Shown: one piece after another, positions 41,309 through 49,882 of the stretch
Layout: each line of letters begins with the position of its first letter
Position numbering within the stretch: position 1 is the stretch's first letter
Source of the DNA: DATEPR01 sp036491115
GTDB taxonomy: Bacteria; Actinomycetota; Actinomycetes; Mycobacteriales; Pseudonocardiaceae
Length of the DNA stretch: 64,000 bases
Direction: 5' to 3'
NCBI GenBank assembly: GCA_036491115.1
Contig: DASXCQ010000031.1
Coordinates: forward strand, 62,001 to 126,000
The notes under the pieces: model-generated
Told to the model about the DNA's origin: nothing
What the model saw: only the letters and a program-made list of their open reading frames with translations
Database searches by the model: none
Position numbers and translations under genes: made by a program

Positions 41309-41861
41309 ACAGGACACGCCGTCGGCCGCGAAGATCGTGATCAGCGGCGGATTCGGCGTCGGCAAGACGACCTTCATCGGCGCGATCTCGGAGATCGAGC
41401 CGCTGGTCACCGAGGCCGCCATGACCGACCGGTCGTTAGGCGTGGACGACGCGTCCCTGCTCGCCGACAAGACCACCACCACGGTGGCCCTGGACTTCGG
41501 CCGGATCACCCTGGACCGGTCCCTGATCCTGTACCTGTTCGGCACGCCGGGCCAGGCCCGGTTCGACTTCCTGTGGGACGACCTGGCCACGGGTGCGCTG
41601 GGCGCGGTCATCATCGCCGACACCCGCCGGATCGAGGACTGCTACCCGGTGCTGGACTACTTCGAGGACCGGGCCACGCCGTTCATGGTGGCGGTGAACA
41701 ACTTCGACGGTACCGACCGGTTCGACCTGGACGAGGTCCGCGAGGCGCTCGGTGTCCACGAGGCGATCCCCGTGCTGCGGTGCGACGCCCGGGACCGCGA
41801 GTCGGTCAAGGAGATCCTGGTGGCACTGATCGAACAGGTCCTGCTGCAGCGCGTCGCCTGA
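41292..41861 (+). CDS. cvnD: Conservon small GTPase CvnD
   Basis: A 189-residue GTP-binding protein. The P-loop is GGFGVGKTTF, the switch region includes KTTTTVALDFGRI, the G3 position reads LFGTPGQ, and the base-recognition motif is VAVNNFDG in place of NKxD, as in other CvnD proteins. It starts with TTG at 41292, inside cvnC; the next candidates would remove part of the P-loop strand. It is the effector GTPase of the conservon. Confidence 0.9.
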   Translation: MSGRFEQDTPSAAKIVISGGFGVGKTTFIGAISEIEPLVTEAAMTDRSLGVDDASLLADKTTTTVALDFGRITLDRSLILYLFGTPGQARFDFLWDDLATGALGAVIIADTRRIEDCYPVLDYFEDRATPFMVAVNNFDGTDRFDLDEVREALGVHEAIPVLRCDARDRESVKEILVALIEQVLLQRVA

Positions 41862-41874
41862 TCGGCCGCCGGGC

Positions 41875-43503
41875 TCAGTCCGAGAAGTGGAAGCCCTGCC
41901 GGGTCGGCGGCGGGTGGTCCTCCGAGCCGTCGTCGCCCGGCGCGGACGCCGGCGTCGCCGCGCTCGGCGGCGGTGTCGTCCCGGTCGACGGGGGACCAGG
42001 GGTGCCGGAAACACCCTCGGTCGGTGTGGCCGCGGCCGCCGTGCGGGTGTCCGTGGGCGTCGGGCCGTCGTCCGTGGTGCCGGTCGTCGTGGGGTCGCCG
42101 GTCGCGGCCGGTGACGTCCCAGTGGGCTGGGCGGACGAGCCGGGGGCGTTCTCCGGGCTGTCGCGCACCGGGTAGTCCTGCAACTGGTTGCGGTTGCCGG
42201 GGTCGTTCGACGGCGGCGGGACGTTCGGTGTCGCGGGCGTGGTCGACGAACCCCACAGCGTCGACGTGATCATCTGGCCACCGCTCGCGGTGCGCGTCTG
42301 CGGCGTCACGGTGCGCGTGCTCGGCGGCGGGCCACCGGCCAGCGCGGCCGCGACGTGCATCACCGGACCGTCCTGCGGCACGGCGATGTGCGGCGCGATC
42401 CCCACCGACGCCGGTGGCGGCATGGCCTCGTCCATGGTCGGTGGCAGCGGCATGAACCGGGGCAGCAGCGAGGTGAACAACCAGGTGGACGCCAGGACCG
42501 CCATGGCGAGACCGGCACCGGCGACCACGAACCGCCGCCACCCGGTGAACGCCACGTGCAGCACCGGGGTCGGCCGGCGGAAGTGCCTGCCCTTCCTGGC
42601 CAGCCAGCTCGCCGCGGCCGCCCTGGCCGCGCGACCGGACATGCCGTGGTGCTCGCGGACCGCCCAGAACCACGCGGCACAGTCCCGCGCCGCAGGCCGG
42701 TCCTCGGCCTCGCGCGCGGTCATCGCGGTCAGCAGTTCGGCCAGCACACCGGGAATGCCGTCCGGAATCCTGGGCTGGCGGTGCAGCCTGGTCAGGGCCG
42801 ACTCGACCTTGCTCAGCCCCGGATACTCCAGCTCACCGGTCAGGCACTCCAACAGCACCAGGCCCAGCGAGTAGATGTCGGCGGCCGAACCCACCTTGAC
42901 GCCCAGGATCTGCTCCGGCGCCAGGTAGGCGGCGGTACCCATGATCTCGGTGGAGCGGTCCGGCCGGGCGGCGTCCAGCAGCAGGGCGATGCCGAAGTCG
43001 GCCAGGTGCGGCGACCCGTTGCCGTCCAGCACGATGTTGGACGGCTTGATGTCGCGGTGCACCACGCCACTGCCGTGGGCGTGCGCCAGCGCGACGGCCA
43101 GCCGGGCGCCGAGCAGCACCACGTCGTCGGTGGCCAGGGGCCCGGCCAGCAGCCGGTCGCGCAGGCTCTCGCCGTCGACCAGCTCCATCACCAGGTACGG
43201 CCGGTCGTCGTCGTCCACGCCCGCGTCATAGATGCCGACCAGCCCTGGATGCGACATGCGAGCCAGCGCCCGCGCCTCGGCCCCGAACCGGAACCGTGCC
43301 GTGGCGCCCTGACCAGGGTGGAACAGCTTGACGGCGACCTCGCGGCCCAGCCGCTCGTCGTGCGCGCGGTAGACGTCCGCGTTGGCCCCGTGGCCCAGTA
43401 CGGTAGTCAGGCGATAACGGTCAGCGACGACACAACCGGGCGGATCAGCCAGGTCGGACACGACGGCCAGAGCCGTCGCCTCAACCACGTCGTCGTCCCG
43501 CAT
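41875..43503 (-). CDS. Membrane Ser/Thr protein kinase (Pkn type)
   Basis: A 542-residue kinase starting at ATG 43503. The Hanks motifs are complete: glycine loop VLGHGANADVYRA, VAIB lysine in EVAVKLF, HRDIKPSN catalytic loop, ADFGIALLL, and GTAAYLAPEQ. The kinase domain ends near residue 285. A single helix follows at about 326-347 (FVVAGAGLAMAVLASTWLF). The outside tail of about 190 residues is Pro/Thr-rich without PASTA repeats (SSTTPATPNVPPPSNDP). It is convergent with cvnD (13-nt gap), so it is not part of that operon, though it may phosphorylate neighbours. Confidence 0.9.
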   Translation of the reverse strand: MRDDDVVEATALAVVSDLADPPGCVVADRYRLTTVLGHGANADVYRAHDERLGREVAVKLFHPGQGATARFRFGAEARALARMSHPGLVGIYDAGVDDDDRPYLVMELVDGESLRDRLLAGPLATDDVVLLGARLAVALAHAHGSGVVHRDIKPSNIVLDGNGSPHLADFGIALLLDAARPDRSTEIMGTAAYLAPEQILGVKVGSAADIYSLGLVLLECLTGELEYPGLSKVESALTRLHRQPRIPDGIPGVLAELLTAMTAREAEDRPAARDCAAWFWAVREHHGMSGRAARAAAASWLARKGRHFRRPTPVLHVAFTGWRRFVVAGAGLAMAVLASTWLFTSLLPRFMPLPPTMDEAMPPPASVGIAPHIAVPQDGPVMHVAAALAGGPPPSTRTVTPQTRTASGGQMITSTLWGSSTTPATPNVPPPSNDPGNRNQLQDYPVRDSPENAPGSSAQPTGTSPAATGDPTTTGTTDDGPTPTDTRTAAAATPTEGVSGTPGPPSTGTTPPPSAATPASAPGDDGSEDHPPPTRQGFHFSD

Positions 43504-43624
43504 CAGCACCGTTTCCTCTGTGGGGTCCTGGCGTTGATCCTGGTCCCGGTCACCGGTACGAAACACTGTATTGGGACGAACGCCCCCGCACCACTGCCCC
43601 GGAACACCAGCACCGCGTGGGTGA

Positions 43625-43831
43625 CTACCGCCGGGTGGCGGCCTTCCCGCGCATGCCGGTGTACACACTCGTGACGCCGCCGATCGCGACCAACAGTCCG
43701 ATGGCGAACCACACCTTGCTGCCGCTCATGAAGCCGCCCGAGATCGTGCCCAGCCCCTGGAACACCCACAGCAGGCCGACCAGGATCAGGACGACGCCGA
43801 TCGCGACGTACACCCACGACCTCGTCTTCAC
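43625..43831 (-). CDS. Small two-helix membrane protein
   Basis: A 68-residue protein with two hydrophobic helices (VYVAIGVVLILVGLLWVF and VWFAIGLLVAIGGVTSVY) joined by a short loop, and a basic C-terminus. The start ATG is 16 nt after the stop of the anti-sigma gene, so it is probably the third gene of the sigma/anti-sigma operon. No function can be assigned. Confidence 0.65.
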   Translation of the reverse strand: MKTRSWVYVAIGVVLILVGLLWVFQGLGTISGGFMSGSKVWFAIGLLVAIGGVTSVYTGMRGKAATRR

Positions 43832-43847
43832 AGTTGCCGCTCCGCTC

Positions 43848-44552
43848 TCATCTCGACGCGGACACGAAGGTGTGTCCCGCGAAGTCCTGCACCTCGACGG
43901 ACCGAACCTGGTTCGCGGAGACCAGCGCGGCGCCGTCCAGCGTCATGCCCTCGGTCTCCGTCTGCCGTGAGGTGAGCCAGCTACCGGCCACCTCGGCCTG
44001 GCCCGACTTCGACATGACCACGAGCCGGCACTTCTGCCCCGGCCCCATGCCCGCCACCCACGCGCTGACCCGCACCCAGCCGTCGGCCGGCATGACGGTC
44101 ACGGTGAGCAGCACGCCGTCCTTCTCCCCGTGCAGGTGCAGCACGCTGGCGATGGACTGTTCCGACACGTCCACGGCCGGCGGTTCGGCGGCCGGGCCGG
44201 TCGACTCGTTGGACTCGGCGAGCACCAGCCCGCCGCCCAGCGCGACCGCGACGGCCACCACGATGCCGGCGGACGTGAGAATGCCCCTGGTGCGCAGGCC
44301 GACCCGGCGTTCCCGGCGGACCTGGCGCAGTGCCCGCTGCAGCAGCAGGTCACCGTGCTCCTGCGGACCGTCCAGGAACAGTTCCGGCGGCACGTCGTCC
44401 AGCGTGGCCTCGACCTCGGCGAAGCTGTCCACCTGGGACCGGCACTCGGCGCAGCCGACGAGATGGCCGGCGACCTGCCGGGCCTCGTCCTCGTCCAGCG
44501 CGCCCAGCACGTACGCGCCCAACAAGTTCGTGGGATGGCGCCCATCGGTCAT
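43848..44552 (-). CDS. Zinc-finger anti-sigma factor
   Basis: A 234-residue membrane protein. The N-terminal ZAS/zf-HC2 motif is HLVGCAEC (H-x3-C-x2-C, about residues 30-37), inside the region LGAYVLGALDEDEARQ typical of anti-sigma factors. A single membrane helix lies near residues 90-112, and the external C-terminal half resembles an anti-sigma-K-type domain (GPGQKCRLVVMSKSG). It should bind and hold the ECF sigma factor encoded immediately upstream, whose stop overlaps its ATG by 4 nt. Confidence 0.87.
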   Translation of the reverse strand: MTDGRHPTNLLGAYVLGALDEDEARQVAGHLVGCAECRSQVDSFAEVEATLDDVPPELFLDGPQEHGDLLLQRALRQVRRERRVGLRTRGILTSAGIVVAVAVALGGGLVLAESNESTGPAAEPPAVDVSEQSIASVLHLHGEKDGVLLTVTVMPADGWVRVSAWVAGMGPGQKCRLVVMSKSGQAEVAGSWLTSRQTETEGMTLDGAALVSANQVRSVEVQDFAGHTFVSASR

Positions 44553-45100
44553 CCGGGCACCCCCTTCAACTCCGCCCGCGACGCCCCGAACGCCTCGCGC
44601 AGCGCACGCAGGGCGTGGTGGGATCGAGACTTCACGGTACCCGGCGGAATGCCCAGAACGTCTGCTGTCTCCGTGACGCTGCGTCCCCGAAAATACAACT
44701 CGACCAGCACGTCACGGTGGTGTCCGGACAGCTGGTGTAACGCCTCGAAGACCACCATCGAGTCGACGACGGCGTCCGCGTGGTCCCGCGCCACCGGCGG
44801 GGTCGCGGGCGACTCGGCCACCTCGACCGGTCGCGACGCCCTCGCCCGAGCCCGGTCGGTGATGATGTTGCGGGCCACCGTGAGCAGCCAGCCACGCACC
44901 GAGCCCTTGCCGTTGACCAGAACCTCCGGGTGTTTCCACGCCCGGACCAGGGTCTCCTGGACGATGTCCTCGGCCATGGCGCTGTCGCCGGTCAGCCGGG
45001 TCGCATAGGCCAGCAGAGCGCGTCCGTGTTCCTCGTACACGCTCCTGACCAGCGCCTCGTCCGCGTCGGCTTGTCGCCTGCGTGACCGCAGGACCGCCAT
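44549..45100 (-). CDS. ECF RNA polymerase sigma factor
   Basis: A 183-residue sigma-70 family protein. Region 2 (YATRLTGDSAMAEDIVQETLVRAW) and region 4 (LSGHHRDVLVELYFRGRSVTETADVLG and PPGTVKSRSHHALRALRE) are both complete. The second of two nearby ATGs (45100) is chosen because GGAG lies 9 nt before it; ATG 45109 is too close to the ribosome site. It is coupled to the anti-sigma gene. A gene for a zinc-finger-free anti-sigma-like protein lies divergently upstream. Confidence 0.9.
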   Translation of the reverse strand: MAVLRSRRRQADADEALVRSVYEEHGRALLAYATRLTGDSAMAEDIVQETLVRAWKHPEVLVNGKGSVRGWLLTVARNIITDRARARASRPVEVAESPATPPVARDHADAVVDSMVVFEALHQLSGHHRDVLVELYFRGRSVTETADVLGIPPGTVKSRSHHALRALREAFGASRAELKGVPG

Positions 45101-45271
45101 GCGGGACATCTCCTTCCAGTGGCCTACCCCCGTGCTGGTATACGAAGACCGAGACGAATTGGCTCGTTTTGCGTGACCCAGGACACATCCGACGCTTCTT
45201 GTCGGTTTCTCCGGGTGAACCGGTGAACCATGGCAGGGTCGCTGTGCGTGTCTGCTCCGCGAGGAGGTGGG

Positions 45272-45793
45272 ATGCCGACCGACGCGGACGACTGGCCACA
45301 CGAGTTCTACCTCGAAGGCCCGGTCAACGGTGGGGACGAGCTGCTGCGACGCACGCTGGCGAACGTGCGCCGGCAGTCGACCCGGTCCGCCCGCTGGCGG
45401 GTCGTCCTGGTCGCGGCCGGTGTCGTGCTGGTCGGCCTGATGCTCACCGGCGCCGGCATGGCCATCGGCCGCCTCGCCGACCGTGTGCCGCCGCCGCAAC
45501 GCCCGATCACCGCCACCGACGCCCGCACCGGCGCCCGGATGCGGGTGATGACCCGGTCCACCGAGGGCGGCACCTATCTCGACGTGACCACCACGGGATT
45601 GCCGGTCGGCACGACGTGTCGGCTGACCGTGGTCGGCACGGACGGCTCCCGCCAGGACGGCGGCGGCTGGAAGGTCGCGGCGGACGCGGCCGACAACCCG
45701 GTGGACATGGTGGTCTGGCTGCCCCGCGCCAAGGTGGCGCAACTGGACGTCACGACGAGTGTCGGCGCGGTCCTCATCGGCAACGCCGGTTAG
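45272..45793 (+). CDS. Anti-sigma-like membrane protein lacking the zinc finger
   Basis: A 173-residue protein starting at ATG 45272 after GAGGAGG. It has a short cytoplasmic part, a helix at about residues 43-65 and an external domain. Its order of motifs parallels the anti-sigma factor at 43848: GDELLRRTLANVR against GDLLLQRALRQVR, then a helix, then GTTCRLTVVGTDG against GQKCRLVVMSKSG. The N-terminal H-x3-C-x2-C sigma-binding region is absent. It is divergent from the sigma gene. It could compete in, or sense signals for, the anti-sigma complex; this is inferred. Confidence 0.65.
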   Translation: MPTDADDWPHEFYLEGPVNGGDELLRRTLANVRRQSTRSARWRVVLVAAGVVLVGLMLTGAGMAIGRLADRVPPPQRPITATDARTGARMRVMTRSTEGGTYLDVTTTGLPVGTTCRLTVVGTDGSRQDGGGWKVAADAADNPVDMVVWLPRAKVAQLDVTTSVGAVLIGNAG

Positions 45794-45825
45794 TCCGGCC
45801 GGGCGAACTCGTAACGCACCTGGCG

Positions 45826-46290
45826 TCACCCCGTGCTGACCGTGCGCACCACGAAGAACGGTGGCAGGCCGGCGCGCCGCGGTTGTTCGGCGACGACCCG
45901 GGCATCGGGCATGGGCTGCGCGGCCACCTCGACCAGGAACCCGTGGGTGATCAGTGCGGTGAGGTAGGTGGACAGCATCCGGTGCTGGTTGCCGGCTCGG
46001 CGCACGCCCCGCGGATTGTCCGACCGCCAGAATCCCTCGGCGTGGTACTCGCCCACGACCCGGCGCGGGCGCGGGTCGTCCGGCCACGTCCCGTGCGGTG
46101 CTTCGAAGCACGGGTGCGGGATGGTGCAGACGAGGCGGCCGCCAGGGACCAGGACGCGTCGCGCGGCCGTCAGCGCGGCATCCAGGTCGGGCACGTTGTT
46201 GACGGACAACCCCGCTGTCACCCGGTCGACGGAGCCGGTGGCCATCGTGGCCAGGGTGCATCCGTCGTCCACCGCGTACCGGGCTGGACC
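45826..46290 (-). pseudogene. Methyltransferase remnant lacking the SAM-binding N-terminus
   Basis: The sequence VDDGCTLATMATGSVDRVTAGLSVNNVPDLDAALTAARRVLVPGGRLV (in parts) matches motifs II-IV of class I SAM methyltransferases such as ArsM/UbiE-like enzymes. The C-terminus through FFVVRTVSTG also looks normal. Motif I and the first 80-100 residues are missing; upstream of about 46290 the frame becomes low-complexity sequence. No suitable start is seen. It is most likely a 5'-deleted gene. Confidence 0.7.
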
Positions 46291-46420
46291 TTGGTGCGAA
46301 GGTCTGGCCCCACCCACAGTGACCTCAGGGGAACGTGCCGGCACCCAGCCACATCCACCTCGACACCGGCGCTGTCGCCGGGACGCGACCCACACCCGAC
46401 AACCCGGGGAGGCGGACAAG

Positions 46421-47308
46421 CTAGCGGGTCGTGTTGCCCGTCCTGCGGCGGGACCGCGCTCGGTTGGCCGCCCTCGTGGCCGCCGCCTTGGCCGCCGCCG
46501 CCTTGCGGGCCGCCGCCTTCGCCTTCGCCACCGCACGGGCCGTCGCCGCGCGGTCCGCGTTCTGCTTCAGCGTGGTCACCAGGGTCGCGGCGGCCGCGTC
46601 CTGCTCGGCCGCCGTCGGCCGCACCACGTCTCCGGCCGCCACCCGCGACTCGACCAGCTGCCGCAGTGCGGCCTGGTAGCCGTCGGCGTACCGGCCGGAC
46701 CGGAAGTCCTCGGACAGGCGCGACACGTCGGCCACCGCGGAGCGCAGTTCCTTCATCCGCACCGGCACGTCCTCGTCCAGGAACGGGAAGTCGGGGGTGC
46801 GCACCTCGTCCGGCCACAGCAGCGTGGTCAGGATGATGACGTGGTCACGCTCGCGCAGCATCGCCAGGGTTTCCCGCTGCCGCAGGGCAACGGTGACCAC
46901 AGCCACCTTCCCGGTCTGCCGCAGCGCCTCGCCCAGCAGCACGTACGGCTTGGCACCGGCCGGTTCCGGGGCCAGGTAGTAGCTGCGGTTGTAGTACAGC
47001 GGGTCGATCTGCTCCAGCGGGGTGAACGACCGCACCTCGACGGTGTGTGCCGTCGCGACCGGCAGTCCGGCCAGGTCGTCGTGGCTGAGCACGACCACGT
47101 CACCGTCGGGCAGCTCCACTCCCCTGCCCAGTTCGTCGAACGGCACGTCGGCGCCGTCGATCTCGCACGTGCGGCGCAGCTTGATCCGGCCGCCGTCCGT
47201 GACGTGTAATTGGTGTAGACCAGTGCCGCGTTCCTCGGTGGCGCTGTACGCCTTCACCGGGATGGCGACCAGTCCGAACGTGATCGTGCCGTTCCACACG
47301 CTTCGCAT
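46421..47308 (-). CDS. ku: Ku protein for non-homologous end joining
   Basis: A 295-residue bacterial Ku. MRSVWNGTITFGLVAIPVK is the family N-terminus; YYLAPEPAGAKPYVLL and RERDHVIILTTLLWPDEVR are core motifs. The last 40 residues are an Ala/Lys/Arg-rich tail (VAKAKAAARKAAAAKAAATR), typical of actinobacterial Ku proteins that bind DNA through basic tails. Ku caps double-strand breaks and recruits ligase D. No ligD lies in the window. It is monocistronic by position. Confidence 0.93.
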   Translation of the reverse strand: MRSVWNGTITFGLVAIPVKAYSATEERGTGLHQLHVTDGGRIKLRRTCEIDGADVPFDELGRGVELPDGDVVVLSHDDLAGLPVATAHTVEVRSFTPLEQIDPLYYNRSYYLAPEPAGAKPYVLLGEALRQTGKVAVVTVALRQRETLAMLRERDHVIILTTLLWPDEVRTPDFPFLDEDVPVRMKELRSAVADVSRLSEDFRSGRYADGYQAALRQLVESRVAAGDVVRPTAAEQDAAAATLVTTLKQNADRAATARAVAKAKAAARKAAAAKAAATRAANRARSRRRTGNTTR

Positions 47309-47399
47309 GACCAGCTCCGTAGGACGAACCAGCGATGCGGCGCCGCGGGGAAGGTGACGCCTCCGACTCGACTCACGTTACTGGCGGCCACCGACAATC

Positions 47400-48233
47400 T
47401 CAGCGCGCGGCGATCCATTGCAACGCATGTTCACCGTGACGGAGCACCGAGATGTGACCCTCGCCCGGTGCCAGGCGCAGTGCCGCGGACGGCAGCCGGC
47501 GGACCATCCATTCACTGTGCGTGGAGGGCACCATCCGGTCGTCCAGACCGTGCACCAGCAACACGGGTGCGGCCACCTGCGTCACCTGGAACCCCCACGG
47601 CGTCACGATGCACATGTTGTCGTCGACCATGCCGCCGATCCCGCCGCGCATCGCCTCGCCCGCGATCCGGCCGATCCACGCCCAGTCACCGGCCAGCGCC
47701 GCGTTGTCCGCCTCGGTGAAGGCGCTCTCGCCCTCGGCGTCGGCCGGCTCGGTCAACACCCGACGCAACTCGTCCGGCCCACCCAGCGCGGCTCGCATCT
47801 CCGCCTCGCTCGCCGGTGCCATGCCGGCGAAGAAGTCCAGACCCTCGGCGCCGTAGGGCGCCAGGCCGGCCAGGGTGGCCACGCTGCGCACCCGGTCGGG
47901 CAGCAGCGCCGCGCAGGCCAGCGCGTGCGGACCGCCGCCGGATGAGCCCAGGACGGCGAACCGTTCCACACCGCGAGCGTCGGCCACCCTGGCCACGTCC
48001 TCGGCCACCGAGCCGAACGACCGGCCCGGCCGGGCCGTCGACGGGCCGTAGCCGGGACGGTCGTGGGACAGCCAGCGGACGCCGAGCCGTTGCGCCGCCG
48101 GTAACAGCGGTTCCGGCGGGGCGCCGGTGTTCGGCGTGCCGTGGTGGTAGTACACGGTGACGGCGGCGTCCGTCGGGCCCACGTCGTAGATGTGCAGCGT
48201 GCGGCCGTCGGGCAGGTCGAGATCCGTCTCCAT
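47400..48233 (-). CDS. Alpha/beta hydrolase
   Basis: A 277-residue hydrolase. The oxyanion segment is YYHHGTPNTGAPPEP, the nucleophile elbow GSSGGGPHA, the acidic residue in HGLDDRMVP, and the catalytic histidine in GEGHISVLRHG. The GTPNTGAPPEP loop resembles a widespread actinobacterial subfamily of unknown substrate. Its start lies 2 nt after the stop of the small helical protein gene upstream, so they form an operon. Confidence 0.82.
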   Translation of the reverse strand: METDLDLPDGRTLHIYDVGPTDAAVTVYYHHGTPNTGAPPEPLLPAAQRLGVRWLSHDRPGYGPSTARPGRSFGSVAEDVARVADARGVERFAVLGSSGGGPHALACAALLPDRVRSVATLAGLAPYGAEGLDFFAGMAPASEAEMRAALGGPDELRRVLTEPADAEGESAFTEADNAALAGDWAWIGRIAGEAMRGGIGGMVDDNMCIVTPWGFQVTQVAAPVLLVHGLDDRMVPSTHSEWMVRRLPSAALRLAPGEGHISVLRHGEHALQWIAAR

Positions 48234-48235
48234 GC

Positions 48236-48670
48236 CTAGATCTTGGCATCGGGGCCGGCGGACGCGGCCAGAATGTCCAGCACCGGCCGGCCCTGCGCGA
48301 GCGCGCCCGCGGCGTGTCCGGTGGCGGTGGCGGCGACGGCCAGTACCTCGGCGAGCGCGTCGACGTCGTACGACGCGACCGCGGCCAGAGCACCGTCGCG
48401 GTGCCGGTCGGAGACATGGTTGGCCAGCCTGGCCAGGGCCGCCGCGACGTACCGCTGGCCGGCGACCAACTGGTCGATGACGGCGGTGAGCTCGGCGAGG
48501 TCCTCGACGGCGGGCGAGGCGCCCGCCCGTCCGGCAACGGTGTCACCGGCCAGTTCGGCGGCGCTGGCGGTCAGATGCGCCGCGGCGACGGTGGCCGGCA
48601 GCGCGGGCAGCGACGCGGTCGGCTCGTCGTCCCGCCCGGAGCGCCCTGACAGTCCCGCCAACTCGATCAC
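48236..48670 (-). CDS. Small alanine-rich helical protein, unknown
   Basis: About 144 residues from GTG 48670, where GGAAGG lies just upstream; a GTG at 48700 would add ten residues. The sequence is helical, without membrane segments (VEDLAELTAVIDQLVAGQRYVAAALARLANHVSD in parts). It recalls small actinomycete proteins of unknown role and might form a four-helix bundle. It is cotranscribed with the hydrolase downstream. Confidence 0.5.
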   Translation of the reverse strand: MIELAGLSGRSGRDDEPTASLPALPATVAAAHLTASAAELAGDTVAGRAGASPAVEDLAELTAVIDQLVAGQRYVAAALARLANHVSDRHRDGALAAVASYDVDALAEVLAVAATATGHAAGALAQGRPVLDILAASAGPDAKI

Positions 48671-48757
48671 CGTCCTTCCGCCGATCCGCCATCCTGCCAC
48701 TGTGTGGCCACCCGCACCGGGTGACGCGCCGGGCGGCCGCGCGGCCGCGGCGGACGG

Positions 48758-49867
48758 TCACGGTGCGGTACGGCCCTTCCACGCGCCACCCCGGCCGCGC
48801 CAGTGCCGCCACGCCGAGTCGACCGTCATTCCCGCGTACAGCAAGGCGATCGCCGGCAGCGCGAGCGCCCACCACGGCGAAAGCCGGTAGGCGCGCAGCA
48901 TCGGCAGGTAGCTGCCGGCCAGCAACAGCCAGGCGACCAGGCCGAACACCAGCGTCAACGGCTGCCCACCGGCCAGGCCGACTCCCGTCGCCACCGACGG
49001 TACGAGGTACAGGACTGCCAGGCCGACCACCGTGCCGGCCAGCAGTGCCGGCGAGTAACGCAGTTGCGTGTAGGCGCTACGCGCCACCATGTCCCACAGA
49101 TCGGCCAACCGCGGATAGCGACGCAGGCTGGCCACGCCGGTGCTCAGGCCGAGCCAGATCCGCCCGCTACCGGCCCGTTTCACCAGGTTCGCGAGGGCGA
49201 CGTCGTCGATCAACGCGCCGGAGATCCGTTGCAGCCCGCCCGCCCTGGCCAGTGCCTCCCGCCGCACCAGCATGCAACCACCGGCAGCGGCGGCGGTCCG
49301 GCCCGGCCGGTTGATCCGGGCAAAGGGATAGAGCTGGGCGAAGAAGTAGACGAACGCGGGCACGATCGCGCGCTCCCAGCCGGAGTCGGTGCGCAGCCTG
49401 GCCATCAGGGAGACGAGATCGCGGCCGGTCTCGGCGGCACGGACCAGCGCGCGGACACTGCCGGGCGGGTGGCGGATGTCGGCGTCGGTGAACAGGAGAT
49501 AGTCGGGGTCGCCAGCCGCGTCCACACCGGTGGCCATGGCGGCGACCTTCCCGGTCCAGCCGGGCGGCGGGCCGTGCCCGGTGACGACGGTCAGGCCAAG
49601 GCCGCGAGCCACGTCCCCGGTGCCGTCGGTGCTGGCATCGTCGACGAGCAGGACGCGGAAGTCACCGGGATAGTCCTGGTCGAGCAGTGCTGGCGCGGTG
49701 TCGGGCAGCATCGCGGCCTCGTCCCGAGCGGGCACGACGGCGACGACCGAAGGCCAGGTGACGGGGTCCACGCCGGCCGGCAACGCCTGCCGGAACAGCC
49801 AGAAACCGCCGTGCGCGAGCAGGAGATAGAGCCACGCCACCAACGCCAGACCGGCGAGAACCACCAT
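48758..49867 (-). CDS. Family 2 glycosyltransferase, HpnB-like
   Basis: A 369-residue membrane glycosyltransferase. The GT-A motifs are VVAVVPARDEAAMLPDT, VDDASTDGTGDVA and the DxD in LLFTDADIRH; a later GALIDDVALANLVKR contains the acceptor-site acidic residues. One helix precedes and about three follow the catalytic domain. The arrangement (N-terminal helix, GWTGKVAAM) resembles the hopene-associated glycosyltransferase HpnB, but no hopanoid gene is nearby. The acceptor is unknown. Confidence 0.8.
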   Translation of the reverse strand: MVVLAGLALVAWLYLLLAHGGFWLFRQALPAGVDPVTWPSVVAVVPARDEAAMLPDTAPALLDQDYPGDFRVLLVDDASTDGTGDVARGLGLTVVTGHGPPPGWTGKVAAMATGVDAAGDPDYLLFTDADIRHPPGSVRALVRAAETGRDLVSLMARLRTDSGWERAIVPAFVYFFAQLYPFARINRPGRTAAAAGGCMLVRREALARAGGLQRISGALIDDVALANLVKRAGSGRIWLGLSTGVASLRRYPRLADLWDMVARSAYTQLRYSPALLAGTVVGLAVLYLVPSVATGVGLAGGQPLTLVFGLVAWLLLAGSYLPMLRAYRLSPWWALALPAIALLYAGMTVDSAWRHWRGRGGAWKGRTAP

Positions 49868-49882
49868 GCCCAGATCATGCCG

